Position numbers and translations under genes: made by a program. Under the pieces are notes generated by a model, which saw only the letters and a program-made list of their open reading frames with translations, searched no databases and was not told where the DNA came from. From the NCBI GenBank assembly GCA_013350335.1, contig CM023536.1:9444207-9508206 (forward strand): a stretch of 64,000 bases of DNA, written 5' to 3'. Shown piece after piece: positions 1-12,964 of the stretch (positions are counted from its first letter, which is position 1; each line of letters starts with the position of its first letter). The DNA comes from Chimonanthus salicifolius (Eukaryota > Streptophyta > Magnoliopsida > Laurales > Calycanthaceae).

Positions 1-649
1 CAAAAAAAAAAAAGCAATCGAACATCGGAGTAGAACGTTATGACCAAAATACTGAACATGTATCAAACCTTCCTTATTTTTCTCCCTTTCTTATTTTCTT
101 TCTCTTTCCTTAATCCACTTGCCAAATTCGAAAATCATCTTATATCGACTTCTAAATTTTGAATTTCCGCTTGAGATAATGAATATAGTATTCACACATG
201 TGGATTTCTTCATGGGCTTTTCTTAATGCGCTTAATAATTGGGCTTAATAATTTTACCACTTACAATCAATTCTAAAAATGTACTAAATTAATCCAAACT
301 CTCATAAATGGATTTGAATTAATTAGTTTACAAATAAAACCCCTAAAATTGTGGTAAAATACTTATTAAAAATTCTAACTTTCCAAATTATCAACTTATG
401 TCCATAAATTGCAAAATTCTCCTTTTTAATTCTCATATCTTGCATTTCCCTATAAATCCTGTAAAACATCCAAAATCTCATTAAACATATTATAAAACAC
501 ACAAAACAAAAGGCTAACTACTCCAAATAAAAGGGTAAAATAGTCATTTTCCAGTGCTCATCAAGTATTAAACTGAATAATTAATTTAAGTGGTCTAAAA
601 ATAATCTAAGTCTCTAGGTTATTAAATTTTAAATTTATTAACAAGACTA

Positions 650-684
<35 letters not shown>

Positions 685-2004
685 GTTTTTCTAAGGTATA
701 TAAAAAAACCAACTTAACTATATCTTTAAACAATTATAAATTTATTTCAAGTTAAATAAATAAATTAAAATAAATCAAATTATAATAATAATTCACAATT
801 AATTCGATAAGAAAACTCATTTTAAGTTTAAAACAAATAATTTCAAAATAATTAAAATGATATTTTATTTTATTCCTCTAAAATACTCTATATATATTAT
901 AATTAATTCTAAGAGTAGAAAACACATAAAAGGAAAGTATACCTTAATGAGAAAATTTAGGCAGAACCGACTGGGACAACTTGGGTACAACCGTTGCTTT
1001 GATGGTGACAAAAAAAAAAAAAAAATGGTACTAAGGGGAATGGAAATGTGGGGACGGTAGTTGAGGGAGAGAGAAGTTAAAAGCAGATAAAAAGAAAAGG
1101 ATGCAAGGCTTGTAAAAACCTCTTCTCAACTACCCCTTTAAATAGGAAAACAAAAAGAGCTATGTGGCTACAAGAGCAGCCATGTAACTACCTAAGAAAC
1201 AATGTAGCTTAGCATTGTAGGCAACCCTAAGGCATAGGTTTGCATTGTAATGGGTGTAAATGAAAGACAATTCATGCAAGTATATATATATTTTTTTACT
1301 CTCTTCAGTCGGTTATAATAAGATAAGAGTTATCATGTGACTGCAACTACATAGATTTTACTATTCATAATATTATTTTATTATAATATAATCTTATTTC
1401 ATTTTCTCATTAATATTTAAATAAAAAAAAGATTTATTCAATTTGATCTATCTGATCCAAAATGTTGAGTTTTTAAAATGTTTAAATACCATATAATTTT
1501 GAAAAGTTATAACCCATTAAACTTAGTTGATTTAAATAAAAATCACTTTTTAACACTATTCCCTTAAACGAAGTCGTATTTATTTAAAGGGTTTAAAACC
1601 TTCATTTTTAGATCTAGAAAAATAAAATGATAGGTTTAAACATAGATTAAATACTAGGTATTTTTTTTTAATTATCTAACTTCTAGAATTATTTAAAATA
1701 ATCATTTTCTAGTTTCGGGACCTTTTTCGGGTAATTTTTTAATAACATTTTAATGAAATAAAGATACTTATAAATTTTAGAATTTATATTCTTAATAAAT
1801 AAATCAATATCACTCAAATAATAATTAACAAATAATTATTCGGTCAATTACCATTTTGCCCTTCTAACTTAAAAGGGTTGGGTTAATGAGCTATCGAGCT
1901 CTGATTGGGACGAAACTAGACTTTTCACAAATCCCTCGCTATAATCTATGTAATTAACAGGTTAAATCATATTATTTAAGCCTATTTCAAGTCAGGGTAT
2001 TACA
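1..2004 (-). mobile_element. Partial LTR of an LTR retrotransposon, cut by the window edge
   Basis: Read on the minus strand the segment starts TGTAATACCC at 2004, a typical LTR start, and carries a TATA-like CTATTTAAAGG near 1133-1146. The outer end lies left of the window. At 2005 the sequence switches abruptly to a hAT-derived repeat that is also present, uninterrupted, at about 9898 and 15444, so the LTR was inserted into that repeat. No gag or pol coding sequence is visible. Superfamily is inferred as Ty3/gypsy from the LTR start only. Confidence 0.55.
652..681. repeat. (TA)n microsatellite
   Basis: An uninterrupted run of about 15 TA dinucleotides inside the partial LTR. Confidence 0.9.
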
Positions 2005-2684
2005 ATAAAAATCATTTATCCTGTAGTTTTATTTTTCTTTTAAAAATTAAAAATTGAGATGATTAATTGACTCTATTAAAAGATTAAAATGATTATAAAA
2101 AATGTCAGATTTTAACTAATCATTATTCTTATCATTTTTTCAGGAATTTTAAAAGAGTGTGATCTAAAGAAATCCGTAAATGAGGAAACTTAGTGTCTAC
2201 CCCAATATAGATAGTTGAATTGAAAGAAAATAGGTTTAAATTTGAATAACTAGTTTGTACTTTATAATTTATAATTGAGTGATAATTTTTAATATAATTT
2301 TACTTTATAAGTTGCTTTAAATGCATTATTTATAGCATATAAACTACTCTTTTTAAATATAATAAAATAGTAATAAAAAATAAAAAAATCAACATGCATA
2401 ACACAAGTGGAAATTAAATTTGTCACAAGAAAGATTGAATAAATTAGCTATCTTATCTATTGAAAAAGATATGTTAAACAAACTTGAATATAGTAATTTA
2501 ATTAGTAATTTTGTATCTCAAAATCCAAGAAGAATAAATTTTAAATAACACTTTGTTATAAATTTGATTATAATATTTTATTTGAATGTTTTGCAAAAAA
2601 AATATGATTTTATTTTTTGTGAGTCTATAAAAGGCTCATCTTAAGAGTTCTCCTAGGGCCCCTGAAATCTCAGAGCCGGCCCTA
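2005..2684 (+). mobile_element. 3' part of a hAT-derived element, truncated by the LTR
   Basis: About 680 bp matching 9898-10581 and 15444-16130. Around 2415-2548 the plus strand reads LSQERLNKLAILSIEKDML, then continues to an NFVSQNPRR-like stretch. This is the C-terminal end of hAT (TTF/zf-MYM-like) transposases, just after the dimerisation domain. The 3' end is a hAT-type terminus containing CAGAGCCGGCCCT. No long open frame remains, so it is a dead remnant. Confidence 0.65.
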
Positions 2685-3689
2685 AGTAGGACCTATGTGA
2701 GTTTGAGGGGGCTATTAAGATATATTAAGATATGATTGAGATTGTGATAAGACTAATTTATATTATGATTGATTGTAATAGATCATGGGAGATGCTATAG
2801 ATATTTGTTAGTTAAAAAATAATCATATAATATACTTTTTTTTATTAAATTTATAAATTCTAACGATAATCTAAAAGATCAAAATATCAATCTAACTTTT
2901 CGTAAAATTAATTTAATTTTATTATAATCAAAGTATTCAGATTTTTAGAACATCTGATTAATTATTAGAGCATCTATAAGTTTCATTATTTATACACACT
3001 TAGAATAAATCTATAGCAAAGCGCTAGTGGCCAAGTGGTTGGTGACCCTTCAACTGGCATGTATCCCCCCAGTTGTAGTGCAACAGACGCCTCCCCCATC
3101 GCCACCAACCACGGCTGCATCCCACCACCTCAGTTGTACGGCTAACTCTGGCTTTCTCCATTGCATCTTCCCCTTTCTCTGTCTCTGCTTTTCTTCAATC
3201 AGCGTTCATTCTGGATCCGAAGAGAGCAGCTTCTTGGGTAGTTGAGAAGCAATGCTTGGAAAGGGAAAAAGAAATCTTATCAAGTAAAAGATCGGAGGCT
3301 CCCAGTACAAGTAAAGATAGACTTTTGATTAAAGATTAAAGAATAAGGAATGATTTGACTTGGATAAGTGCGCAACCACTGGATAAATGACTCACATATT
3401 TTTTTGGCCTATAAAAACTTTCTTTTTTCTCACCAATTTTGCACATTTAGGCATGAAAAAAGAGATTGCAATCCAGAAAACAATAAATAATTGAGAAAAC
3501 ACCGTGTCTTGGGTTGTTGAGATTCAATGCTTAAAAAGTGAAAAAGAAAGCTTATCAAGTAAAAGATCTAAAAGCTCCATGGTAAAAATGGACTTTTGAT
3601 TAAAGAATATAGACGGACTTTTATTTATATATATATCGACCAGACAAAGGAGTGACATGTTTTTGGCCTGTAAAAGCTTTCATTACTAA
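2685..3689. other. AT-rich spacer with an imperfect direct repeat
   Basis: No gene seen. Two related stretches, about 3230-3346 and 3507-3610, share a TCTTGGGT start, a CTTATCAAGTAAAAGATC core and a GACTTTTGATTAAAGA end, offset by about 277 bp. A tRNA A-box-like TGGCCAAGTGG occurs at 3028 but no good B box follows. Confidence 0.5.
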
Positions 3690-4032
3690 TAGGGCGTGTA
3701 GACTCGGGCTTTTTAAAATTCAATCTGATCTGAATTAATATTTATGAAATCCGATCCTACTCGATCCAAAATTCTCAACTCAACTCGACCTGAATTGTAA
3801 CCCAACTCAATTCGAATTCTGATCTGACCTACATTGTGAACCTATTTTAGGCTAATTTTAGCTGAGTTGGGCCGGGTCGAGTTGAGTCGAGAAGAGTTAA
3901 TTTGAAAATTCTTCAATCCCACCAACCCAAATTCTATATGGGTTTTTATCTTCTCAATTAGACCTGACCCATATGATTTCTCGAGTCAGGTCATACGGGC
4001 CAAGTCAAAACCCGACCCGAGTTTCACTCCTA
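3690..4032. mobile_element. Degenerate hAT-like MITE, GGGTCGGG-rich family
   Basis: Starts TAGGGCGTG and ends with the complement of TAGGAGTGAAACTCGGG; the body alternates CGAC/GGTC-rich motifs (Asp/Pro-like CCCGACC strings). It is the same family as the elements at 7141-7505 and 56149-56512. No clean TSD could be read, so this is an old copy. Confidence 0.55.
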
Positions 4033-5811
4033 AATTTACCAACAACAGTATAGTGCATTGAAAGAAATGAGACTCACTATGTGAGTGTAAGTAACAATGC
4101 CACAACTCCTTTTTTCTTTTCTGGTGTTTGTTTTTCATTGTGTGACTGCATTAAAAACATTCTTCTTCCTTTATGTTCTATTTGTCATTATTTCCTTGAC
4201 CTCCATTATCTTTTATTTCTCATTTACTTGTTATAAAGTATAATGACTACATGCCTCAAAGAGAACCCTTTCTGTAGCTTAAGTTTTAGTCATTGATGTC
4301 TTCTTCCTTATTTATGAATTTAACATTTACTAAAGTTATTCCCCTCTTCCAACTTTTAATTTTACTTTGATATTTACTCCCATTAGATCTCTCTGCATTC
4401 ACCCTAGACTTTACTTTTTTACCACATTCAATCTTCATCAATTTATATCAAATACATAAATAAAAAACATTTGCAATAGTCAATCAAATATCAAATTAAA
4501 AGTTTTAGTCGCCCATTCAAATATTAGATGATTGTGATAGGTTTATCATAAATACTACAAAGAACCTTATTTTCTCCTAAATACTAGAAACTTATTATAC
4601 ATTGTACTGAGGTATTGATTGGAAAAAGTGCAAAACAACATGGAGATAACGAGGGATGGAGGTATCTAACAAATCAAATTATAAGGGGTTAGTTTTATAG
4701 TCAATTCTTACTTTTGTTTGTAAGAGATCTTTGAAATCAAGCTCCCTCAACACTAAAAGGGCAATTCCCTTAGTTTGCACCGGGCATGTGCAGATAAGGA
4801 AGTTTACATATGTCCCAAGAATTATTTAGATAAGACGCCTGGAAAGTTCAAATAGGACACTTGAATACTTTGGTCTAAAAAAAATTACAACCAATCCCTT
4901 CTCATGAAAATTATGAAAGCTCTCCATGAAAAATTACGATTCAAAAATAAAAGGAAAATAAAGAAAACATAAAATGCTACCATTAGAAAGTAAAAGCATT
5001 TTTTTTTAACTTTTGGCCTTGTAGTACGAAGATAATTTTGTCATTTTGAACCTCTTCTTTAGTAGGTAATAGTGAATTTAAACATACATTCAAGTGACTC
5101 AAAAAAGGTTTTGAAATTCTCATAAAATCTTAAATTTTTTTCATATTATCAAATGTAAAATATCTTTTTTCAATTGAAAAAGAAAAGGTCAAAATTTTAA
5201 ATTTTTACTGTAAATTATTTAAAAGACATGCCATACTATAAAAAGTCTTCAATGAGTCATTGCCACTTCTTTGTTTATAACATGGTCCATGTGAAATATA
5301 GTGTGGGTCACAATCACTGAGGTCTTGAGGTGAATCATATCGATCTTCTACAGACCATATTAGAAGGTTGTTTCTTATTATGGGTTGGGTCTCTTTCATT
5401 TCCTTTTCAAGGCTAACATTCAAAGTAGAGATGATGGTAGGACTAAGCCCACTAAGTTCACTTTATTTGGTCTCTTCTTCACTTTTCAAGGGGCAGATAT
5501 TCAATTTGAATGTTGCATTTGTTAAAAAAAAATTAAAAATTATGATCAAGGTGTCAAAAGGTCTCACCTATATTTAGATAAAGGACATTTTAATCTAACT
5601 AGTCTTTGAGATATGTACAAGCTTCACAATCTCACATACACTGAGTAAGCAACTTCAGAAAGTGATCCAATGAATATTGAGAGTGAATAGAATGCATTTG
5701 TACAATTATTACAATGTACTTGGTAGTATTAGGCATTAGGCATTTAAATATTAAATTAAAAATTTGTGAAGTCCAAAACTCAAGTAGATTATACAAGAAA
5801 TGTGGGTATGG
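4033..5811. other. AT-rich intergenic sequence with one SINE remnant
   Basis: No coding feature found. Short open frames here lack codon structure or family motifs. 4725-4893 resembles the tail of SINE family A: an ACATATGTCCCAAGAATTA motif, then GGACACTTGAATACTTTGGT and an A-run. Everything else is unremarkable AT-rich sequence. Confidence 0.5.
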
Positions 5812-5875
5812 ATAGTTGCACATGTTCTGAGGATTAGTCGGGTGTTCTAAGAGACTTGGACATCTTGGTCATATA
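5812..5875 (+). mobile_element. SINE family A, tail fragment
   Basis: Contains ATTAGTCGGGTGTTCTAAG then GACTTGGACATCTTGGTCAT and an A-rich end. The same tail recurs at 10791-10997, 34962-35245 and 41060-41146. The tRNA-like head is missing. Confidence 0.6.
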
Positions 5876-5905
5876 AAAATACAATGATGAAAATGATGGC
5901 GATGA

Positions 5906-6073
5906 ATTTTTTTTTTAATTTACGTGTGGAAAACCGTAAGAAACCCAACGTACATAGATGATACCCACTATCCTTAGGGCACACCAGGTGAGCCCATGGG
6001 AGCTCCAACCTTGCACCTCCCGCTTTATAGGACAAGAGATTACCCGTTGAATTACACCCATGTCCTCCCACGG
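5906..6073 (-). mobile_element. Complete SINE (family B) with 13-bp TSD
   Basis: On the minus strand a tRNA-like head (GGGTGTAATTCAACGGGTAA, B-box-like GGTTGGAGCTCC) is followed by a body ending TTTTCCACACGTAAATT and a poly-A (T-run 5907-5916 on plus). Flanks ATGATGGCGATGA (5893-5905) and ATGATGGCCATGA (6074-6086) match 12 of 13, a typical target-primed duplication. The insertion sits beside a family A tail. Confidence 0.85.
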
Positions 6074-6086
6074 ATGATGGCCATGA

Positions 6087-7140
6087 CATATCTTCAAACT
6101 AATGCATTTATCTATGCTTTTGACAGAGAACCATTCTAAGATTTAAATTCATGAGCATTAGTATATGATGGTCATAAGCAAATGTGGCAAGTATTTTGAA
6201 TTAAGAAATTATCTTTTATTCTTATTATGGTACTAAGGATGACAACAAATAAATTTATTTTGGACATATATGGGCTATCATTTAAAAATTTAAATTGTTA
6301 ATTAATTTCTAAACATAAAAATACATGTATATATCTTTTTAGATTTTGTGAAACAATTAAACTATCTGTTAGATGGATATGAATATATGATAGATGAATC
6401 AAGTGACAGATATTTGATTAGAAAATCTATAAACTATTACCACCCGAATCAATTCAACGATAGTTTTAATAGTTTTGAAAATTTTAAAAAATACATATAT
6501 TCATCCTCCGATTTAGAAATTAATAAATAGTTTAATGATAACATAAAATTATTCATCTTCTCGATTTTTGATACACCTACCAATAATTGTTCAATACTCT
6601 GTCCCAATTTAGTTGTCTTATATGGGCAATGGAGTGTTAGTGAAACATGCATTGAAAGTACTGTTAAGTGAACCTATACAATGGTATGAGTGATAGTATT
6701 TTATTAAATAGATTCTATTTTTAAACATGTAAAATAATACTATAAATGCCCAGACAATCATTTCACATACCAAAATTACCTCCTCGTTATACATCTATTA
6801 AAATGGAAGTATTTGAAAAAAAAAAGGGGAAAGAGAATGAACGGACCAGATGAGAGCTGACCATCTCAAATCTGCAAAGTCATCTCATGTCATTTCGATT
6901 TAGACTGATAAACTGCATGCTGATATCATTGTGCACGTTTAAACATTACTGCCGTGAAAATTAAATTATATCTTGAAATTGTTATATGTGTAAGTCATGT
7001 ATCGTAGTTATAAAATTGTAACCTTTATAAATTATAATATATTAAATAACATAAAAATATAAGAACTAATAATATAAATATATATCACTATAATTTTTTA
7101 TATTAAGTAAATATTATATATCCACTTCATCGAACAAAGA
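6087..7140. other. AT-rich spacer with a Stowaway-like end
   Basis: No gene. At 6593-6626 an ACTCTGTCCCAATTTAGTTG motif continuing into GTCTTATATGGG matches the left end of the Stowaway MITE at 17973. No partner end is found nearby, so it is a fragment. Confidence 0.5.
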
Positions 7141-7505
7141 TAGAGCTGCAACTCAAGTTGGGCGGGTCGGGTTTCTTAAAATCCAACCCGACCTGACCCG
7201 ACCCAAATTCTCAACCCGAACTCTAGAACCCGACCCGACTCGAATTCTAACCCGAAGCAACTCGAATTCTGACCTGACCTGCATTCTGAACCCATTTTAA
7301 CCTAATTTTAGCTGGGTCGAGTCAGGTTGGGTCGGGTCGGGTTAACTTGTAAAATCCTCAACCCGATCCGACTCAAATTTTATGCGGGTTTTTATCTTCT
7401 CAACCCAACCCGACCCGTTGGTCCAAAATTCTTGATCCGACCTGCATGATTTCTCGGGTCGAGTCATGCGGGTCAGGCCTAAAACCAACCCAAGTTGCAG
7501 CCCTA
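7141..7505. mobile_element. hAT-like MITE, GGGTCGGG-rich family
   Basis: Ends TAGAGCTGCAACT and (complement) TAGGGCTGCAACT form terminal inverted repeats. Flanks AACAAAGA (7133-7140) and AACAAAGC (7506-7513) match 7 of 8, as expected of hAT insertion. The interior is two inverted halves rich in GGGTCGGGTT/AACCCGACCC. No coding capacity; it depends on transposase in trans. Confidence 0.8.
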
Positions 7506-7904
7506 AACAAAGCTCAAATTTCAAATAATGTTTTTAAAATCAGGAGCTTGGGTACGGGACAGTTTTTTCAAAATCTTTCTCTAAAAAAAATGGTAAAAAA
7601 TTAGTTAAATTAGCACAAGTTTGATTCTGAGTCATGGGACGTAGTAGGCCATGGATACAAAAGGGATTTAAATCTTGGATACCCGAGAAATTTCTCTCTA
7701 CTATTTTTTTTATAAAAACCACTTTTATTAGCTAAGTTATGAAAATTGCTTGCGAACTCCTCCCTTAAAAATTCATTTTCAAATTTCTTGAATAAAATGG
7801 TATAAAACATTTGCATGGAACACAGAAAAGAAGTTTAATATAAAAATTATTTCCATTTCCACCAAAATTATTATACACATACTAGATATCTATATGCATT
7901 CATA
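7506..7904. other. Intergenic, nothing recognised
   Basis: AT-rich sequence with no supported gene or repeat. Confidence 0.4.
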
Positions 7905-8475
7905 ATAGCCAAAGCGCAAAGTGCACTTAAGGCGACAAAGGGAGTCCTCAAGTCTAAGGCAAAGGCACACTTAAGGCACAAGCTTTTTTTAATTGTAGGT
8001 GTATATTTTATATTTTTTGAACAGATGAATTTATTTAATTATGTATATTCTTTGTACTAATATAAACATAATGCAATTATTTACAATTATTATTAAAATA
8101 GTATTGACAAATAAATTACCTTTTCAACCCTTCATTAGCTAAAAATTAATAGTTAAAACTTAAAAGTGTTTGTATGATAAGATCCATTCACCACAATCCA
8201 ATAAAAGAGAGATTATCTCAAATAAACAAAGAAATATAATATCCACTCTATTGATCATTTATAATTACCATCATCATCATTGTAAAAATAATTATCAAAC
8301 TTATCTATATTTTTAATGTATTTCTCATTTCTATCATTAGAGAAAAATAGTATTTTAATATTTTCATTAGATGCTAAAAGGTGTAAAGTTTGAGGTGCAT
8401 CAAGGCATACTAAAATGTACAGCTTTTTACTAAACCCCTTATGTTCCTCACTTAACCTTATTTAGGCGTCTACTG
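7905..8475. repeat. Degenerate dispersed repeat with AGGCGCA-type ends
   Basis: The left end has AAAGCGCAAAGTGCACTTAA and the right end AGGCATAC...TTAGGCGTCT, with an AT-rich middle. It resembles a widespread degenerate plant repeat; no TSD or TIR could be fixed. Confidence 0.35.
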
Positions 8476-9193
8476 AGTTTTTTTAAGAATGTCTGTCAAA
8501 TTTAACTATTAAGATTAAATGGTTAAAAAATAATTTTGAAATGAAATTTTATTCGTTTTCTAAAACACTTACAATCTATTAAATTAGATTTAAATGTAAA
8601 GAATAAACTTATTAAAAAATAAAAATAATGTCAGATAAAAAATAAATAAACTTTAAACAGCAAATTCAGACTTTTAACTTTAAAAACTTCACAAGCTTCA
8701 AATAGACTTAAGCTTTTGGAGATATAAACAGGCTTAGCAACTTTTTTAACAAAGTCTGCCCCCAAACCCGATGAAGAGACCTACAGAATCAAGAAAGATA
8801 GAGGAGGGATACACTCATAATTAAAAAAAAAGAGAGAGATGGTAGTCCATGCTAACAGAAAAACTGATGAAATGGAATTGACAGTAATAAAATGTAATTT
8901 GGTATGTGGACTTTTCAATGGATTCAAGTTGGTTCAATTTTGAGTTAAAAAATTTGAGAGGTATTTTGATAATTTTGTATTATATATTTAAAAATTATTG
9001 AAAAATATATAGAAAACTTAGAATTGAACATTTAGACTTCGATGCTGCAGACACATTCTCCTTATACTCGATGAATATAGAAATTTCTCCCAGAGTTTGA
9101 ATTTTAATTTTATCCAAAATCTCCTCAATTATAAAAATAACAATTGGAAATAAATCTTAATCGATGGAAAAAATATTTTGTCCCTTCTTTAAA
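8476..9193. other. Intergenic, nothing recognised
   Basis: AT-rich sequence up to the left boundary of the tandem duplication; no gene supported. Confidence 0.4.
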
Positions 9194-9550
9194 TTATTAG
9201 ATGAAATTAAGAAGAAGTTACTCAATCTCATCCAAAGGTTAGTTACTCAATCTAATCCAAATTCTACCGTGCAAACGCTAACTAAATCTCATATCCCTCA
9301 CCAACGCCTTCTCTCCTCTTCGATCGACACCACCGAAGCCCTACATCTCTCATCCTCTCTCCCTCTCTTCCGCTCTCTCCCAGTCATATAATCCCACTCT
9401 TTGTTTCTTTCCTTTCTCTCTCTCTCCTTGCTGCCCGCCGTCCTGACCAATGGTCACTGTTCAGACCGATTACAACTACCGCTGATCTCTTCCTCTTCTT
9501 TCACGCAGGCAAGTCTTTCCCCCATTTTTCCACCTTTGCCTCGTGAAGAG

Positions 9551-10584
9551 CAGATCAAGCCCCGGCCCTGGACTTACGGGAACTACCCAAATGAATAAGA
9601 CTTCTAAGTCGAGTTCAATTTTTAAATTCTTAAACCTTCTTCTATATTATTAATTTATTTTAATATTTATTTTATTAGCAAGTGAATCCGTGTTGCAATG
9701 GTAGCGTATTTCACTTTGAAAGTTCAATTCATATTAAGATCAATTTTTCAACTTCTTACCCAATGTCCTTAAACATTTTACAATTTCTTATAAATATTTT
9801 TCAACTTCTTACTCCATTTCATAAACTTTATGTAATTTCTTATAAATTTTTTTTCCAAATTTTAAATCTATAATTCTAATTAAATGAATTAAGCATCATG
9901 ATAAAAATCATTTATTCTGTAGTTTTATTTTTCTTTTAAAAATTAAAAATTGAGATGATTAATTGACTCTATTATAAGATTAAAATGATTATATAAAGGT
10001 CAGATTTTAACTAATCATTATTCTTATCATTTTTTCAGAAATTTAAAAAAAGTGTGACCTAAAGAAGTCCCTAAATGAGGAAACTTAGTGTCTACTTTAA
10101 TATAAATGGTTGAATGGAAAGAAAATAAGTTTAAATTTGAATGACTATTTTGTGCGTTACATTTTATATGTGAGTGATAATTTTTAATATAATTTTACTT
10201 TATAAGTTGCTTTAAATGCATTATATACTTTAGCATGTAAACTACTCTTTTTAAATATAATAAAATAGTAATAAAAAATAAAAAATCAATATGCATGACA
10301 CAAATGGAAATTAAATTTGTCGCATGAAAGATTGAATAGATTAGCTATCTTATATATTGGAAAAGATATGTTAAAACAACTTAAATATAGTAATTTAATT
10401 AGTTATTTTGTATCTCAAAATTTGAGAAAAATAAATTTTAAATAATACTTTGTTATAAATTTGATTATGATATTTTATTTGAATGTTTTGTAAAAAAAAT
10501 ATGATTTTATTTTTTGTGAGTCTATAAAAAGCCCATCTTAAGAGTTCACATAGGGTCTCTGAAATCTCAAGGCTGGCTCTGCTT
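9551..10584 (+). mobile_element. hAT remnant within duplication unit 1
   Basis: The 5' end contains CGGCCCTGG and the 3' end GGCTGGCTCTG, hAT-type termini. Flanks GTGAAGAG (9543-9550) and ATGAAGAG (10585-10592) match 7 of 8. The segment 10306-10440 preserves a decayed RLNRLAIL-like hAT C-terminus on the plus strand. The same element, truncated, is at 2005-2684. Confidence 0.6.
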
Positions 10585-10790
10585 ATGAAGAGAACTCCAT
10601 TTCTATGTTGGCGAGTTTCAGATTTAGTTTTGATAGACCTTTTAACTCAGTTTTTATTTTGGTTTAAAGCTCAAATTTTAATATCCTCTTCTAAAACATT
10701 TATTATTGTATATAGTGGTAGTTTCACTTTGTGCATCTAGATGTGACCATGTAAGCTGCATTTCAACATATAAAAATACCACCAACTACT

Positions 10791-10997
10791 AACATACAAG
10801 GACTGGCGTAATGGTCAAGAAGCTCCTTTTATGAAAGGAGGTCTTAAATTCGATTTTTTGTCATTTCCCATAGGGTTACTCTTCATCGCTTAAGCCTGGT
10901 CTAATTGTGTAGGAAAGTATGTACATGCCCCAAAAGATTAGTCGACTAAAATCACTTACACATGAGACACTTAGACACCTTTACTCATAAAAAAGTT
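10791..10997 (+). mobile_element. SINE family A with 10-bp TSD (unit 1)
   Basis: A tRNA-like head (A-box-like GGCGTAATGGTC, B-box-like GGTCTTAAATTCGA) is followed by ACATGCCCCAAAAGATTAGT, then GAGACACTTAGACACC and an A-run. Perfect direct repeats ACCAACTACT lie at 10781-10790 and 10998-11007. The duplicate is at 16340-16546. Confidence 0.85.
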
Positions 10998-11259
10998 ACC
11001 AACTACTCTATCTATTGCCTGAAGTTCCTCTGTTCATATTGATAACAGCAGAATCATCTTTATTCATCCATAGAAGAGCCAAGGATTTGATGGCTAGATT
11101 CTTGCAATGTGGGAGATTTTGTAGCCATGGTTCATCTCCAAAGTGGGGGCACCATGTAAACTATTTGGTTTATTGTGGGTATTTCTTACAAATTACATAA
11201 TGGTGTCAGTTTCTGAAGGGTTGGGTAATGCTTACAATTGGATAAGATTCATTTAAAAC

Positions 11260-11665
11260 TGGGGGAAACCCCGAAAAGTATATAGAAATAAGCTCAAATC
11301 ATGAGTAGAGAGAAAATAAGAAGGAAAGTCAGCAGCCCGGGCAAGACAAAGGAGCCCGCCTCGAAGAAAAACTATAAATCAACAAAGACTCCTACAAAAA
11401 ATAAATAGAAAGGGAGTGCTCAATCTATTAATCCAACCTTTAAAATTCAAAAAGGTGTCATTATTTTTTGTAATGTACAAGTGTTTGATTTTAAGACAAT
11501 TGATGAGGTCACTAACAGAACAAGTATGAGTTTTGAGGCACCACTGACACAAAGAGGGGAATACTTCAGTTTTGATGCAATTAGAAGGGCCATCTAAGAG
11601 TTTTACAGTGGCTTAGTATGGAAGTAATTCTTGATCGAATCGGTGCTCAAACCTCAATGAAAGAT
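11260..11665 (-). mobile_element. Possible LINE 3'-tail fragment (unit 1)
   Basis: On the minus strand the sequence runs through a short pseudo-coding stretch into a GGGGTTTCCCC-containing 3' end like LINE tails elsewhere in the window. No reverse transcriptase or RNase H motif is present. Duplicated at about 16810-17190. Weak call. Confidence 0.3.
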
Positions 11666-12678
11666 GGGGTTATAGTTTCTGCCGTGCATACCCAAAGCCC
11701 AATCCTGTGCTCAGTCAACCCGATCCCTTTTGGTATCTTTTGCTTTTCATGGTTCTATTTCATTTTTAATGATTAAATTATTGAATGAGTTAAATTAACA
11801 TTTTTATTTATTTATTCTATTGGTTTGGACACCAAGTGGATTGTTTTATAATAATAATAATAATGATAATAAATAAAGAAATAAAAATTATTTACAGAAA
11901 AGGGACCTTTCGTCCAATTTTCAACAGAATCCCAAACCCCTATTTGATCATCAGTTCACCATTTCACTCTATTGCTCTCTTTATGAGGCTTTTTATCTAA
12001 TATGAAGGCATTTTATTTCTTTTGCAGAGGAACAATTTGCTCAAAGGGAACAAGTTAAAACATGTGAGCATTTTATTTTTTGAAACATAGAATTTAACTT
12101 TTAACTAAATATGCAAATGGGTCTGATGTGGGTCAAATGGGCACTACATATATATACATCTGTATAGCGTGTGGAATTCAGTTTTGGACTTGGATTAAAA
12201 AACTTGCATGGGCATGTCATTCATTTAGATTTCATTAATTTTATTTATAATTATGTTAATGCCATTCTAGTTACTTGGTTTGGTTCTTGTGTTTTTTTAT
12301 GTATCTTTGGATCCTATGTAAATTTCAGATCAGATCTTAAGTGATTTTTGAGTAAATTGATTTGACTTATTGCTTTAGTGTTAGTACATATACACCCTTA
12401 TTTTTAACTAAGCAAAGATATAAGATATAAGATGTGACTGATATTGAAGATGTGACGAGGGTGCACTTATAATGCAAATTTAATTAAATTTTTACATGTA
12501 GTGATTTTTTATTGTTTGTTTTTACAATGCCTTTATGAAAACAGTAGAATGGAGTCACAGAATGATGATGTTGACGTTGAAGTAAGATTTATTTTCTTTT
12601 CTTGGTAGTTATTTATTATTTAATTTTTTTTCTATATTTATCATAGTTGATTAGTTATTGTGTTTAATGTTTAATTAA

Positions 12679-12963
12679 GTGTTAAAATCCAATAATGCTC
12701 CCATGAATGACAAGCCAAAATTTCAGACTGTTGGAGATTTTTCAGTTGCCACTAGTGGTAATAAAAAGAAAGGACATGTACTAAAATCATTTGTTTGGCA
12801 ATATTTTATTAGAGACCCTAAAATTAAGGGTGATGATTTAAAGGGAATTTACAAATATTCCCATGAAAGCTTTAAAGCCTTTTTGAAAAGTGGAACTAGC
12901 ACTCTCAAGCTTTATATAACAAGATGTCTTTCCTTCGTGTGTCGAGTTCAAGTCTCAGTGTAA
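12679..12963 (+). pseudogene. hAT transposase BED zinc-finger fragment, left arm
   Basis: A 95-codon open segment with SFVWQYF near its middle and a C-terminal GTSTLKLYITRC. This matches the layout of BED zinc fingers of hAT transposases (aromatic xWxxF block, then CxxC...HxxxxC). The CxxC pair has decayed to YKYS and the final His to Tyr, so zinc binding is lost. The mirrored right-arm copy keeps CKYC and HHIRRC, which confirms the family. Confidence 0.7.
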
Positions 12964-12964
12964 A

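Noticed and set aside
3022..3060. tRNA-like A-box TGGCCAAGTGG
   Set aside because: No B box at the right distance and no cloverleaf; not a tRNA gene. The other tRNA-like stretches are SINE heads.
7141..7505. Interstitial telomere repeat (GGGTCGGG/CCCGACCC)
   Set aside because: The plant telomere unit is TTTAGGG; this motif is the body of a TIR-bounded MITE with a TSD.
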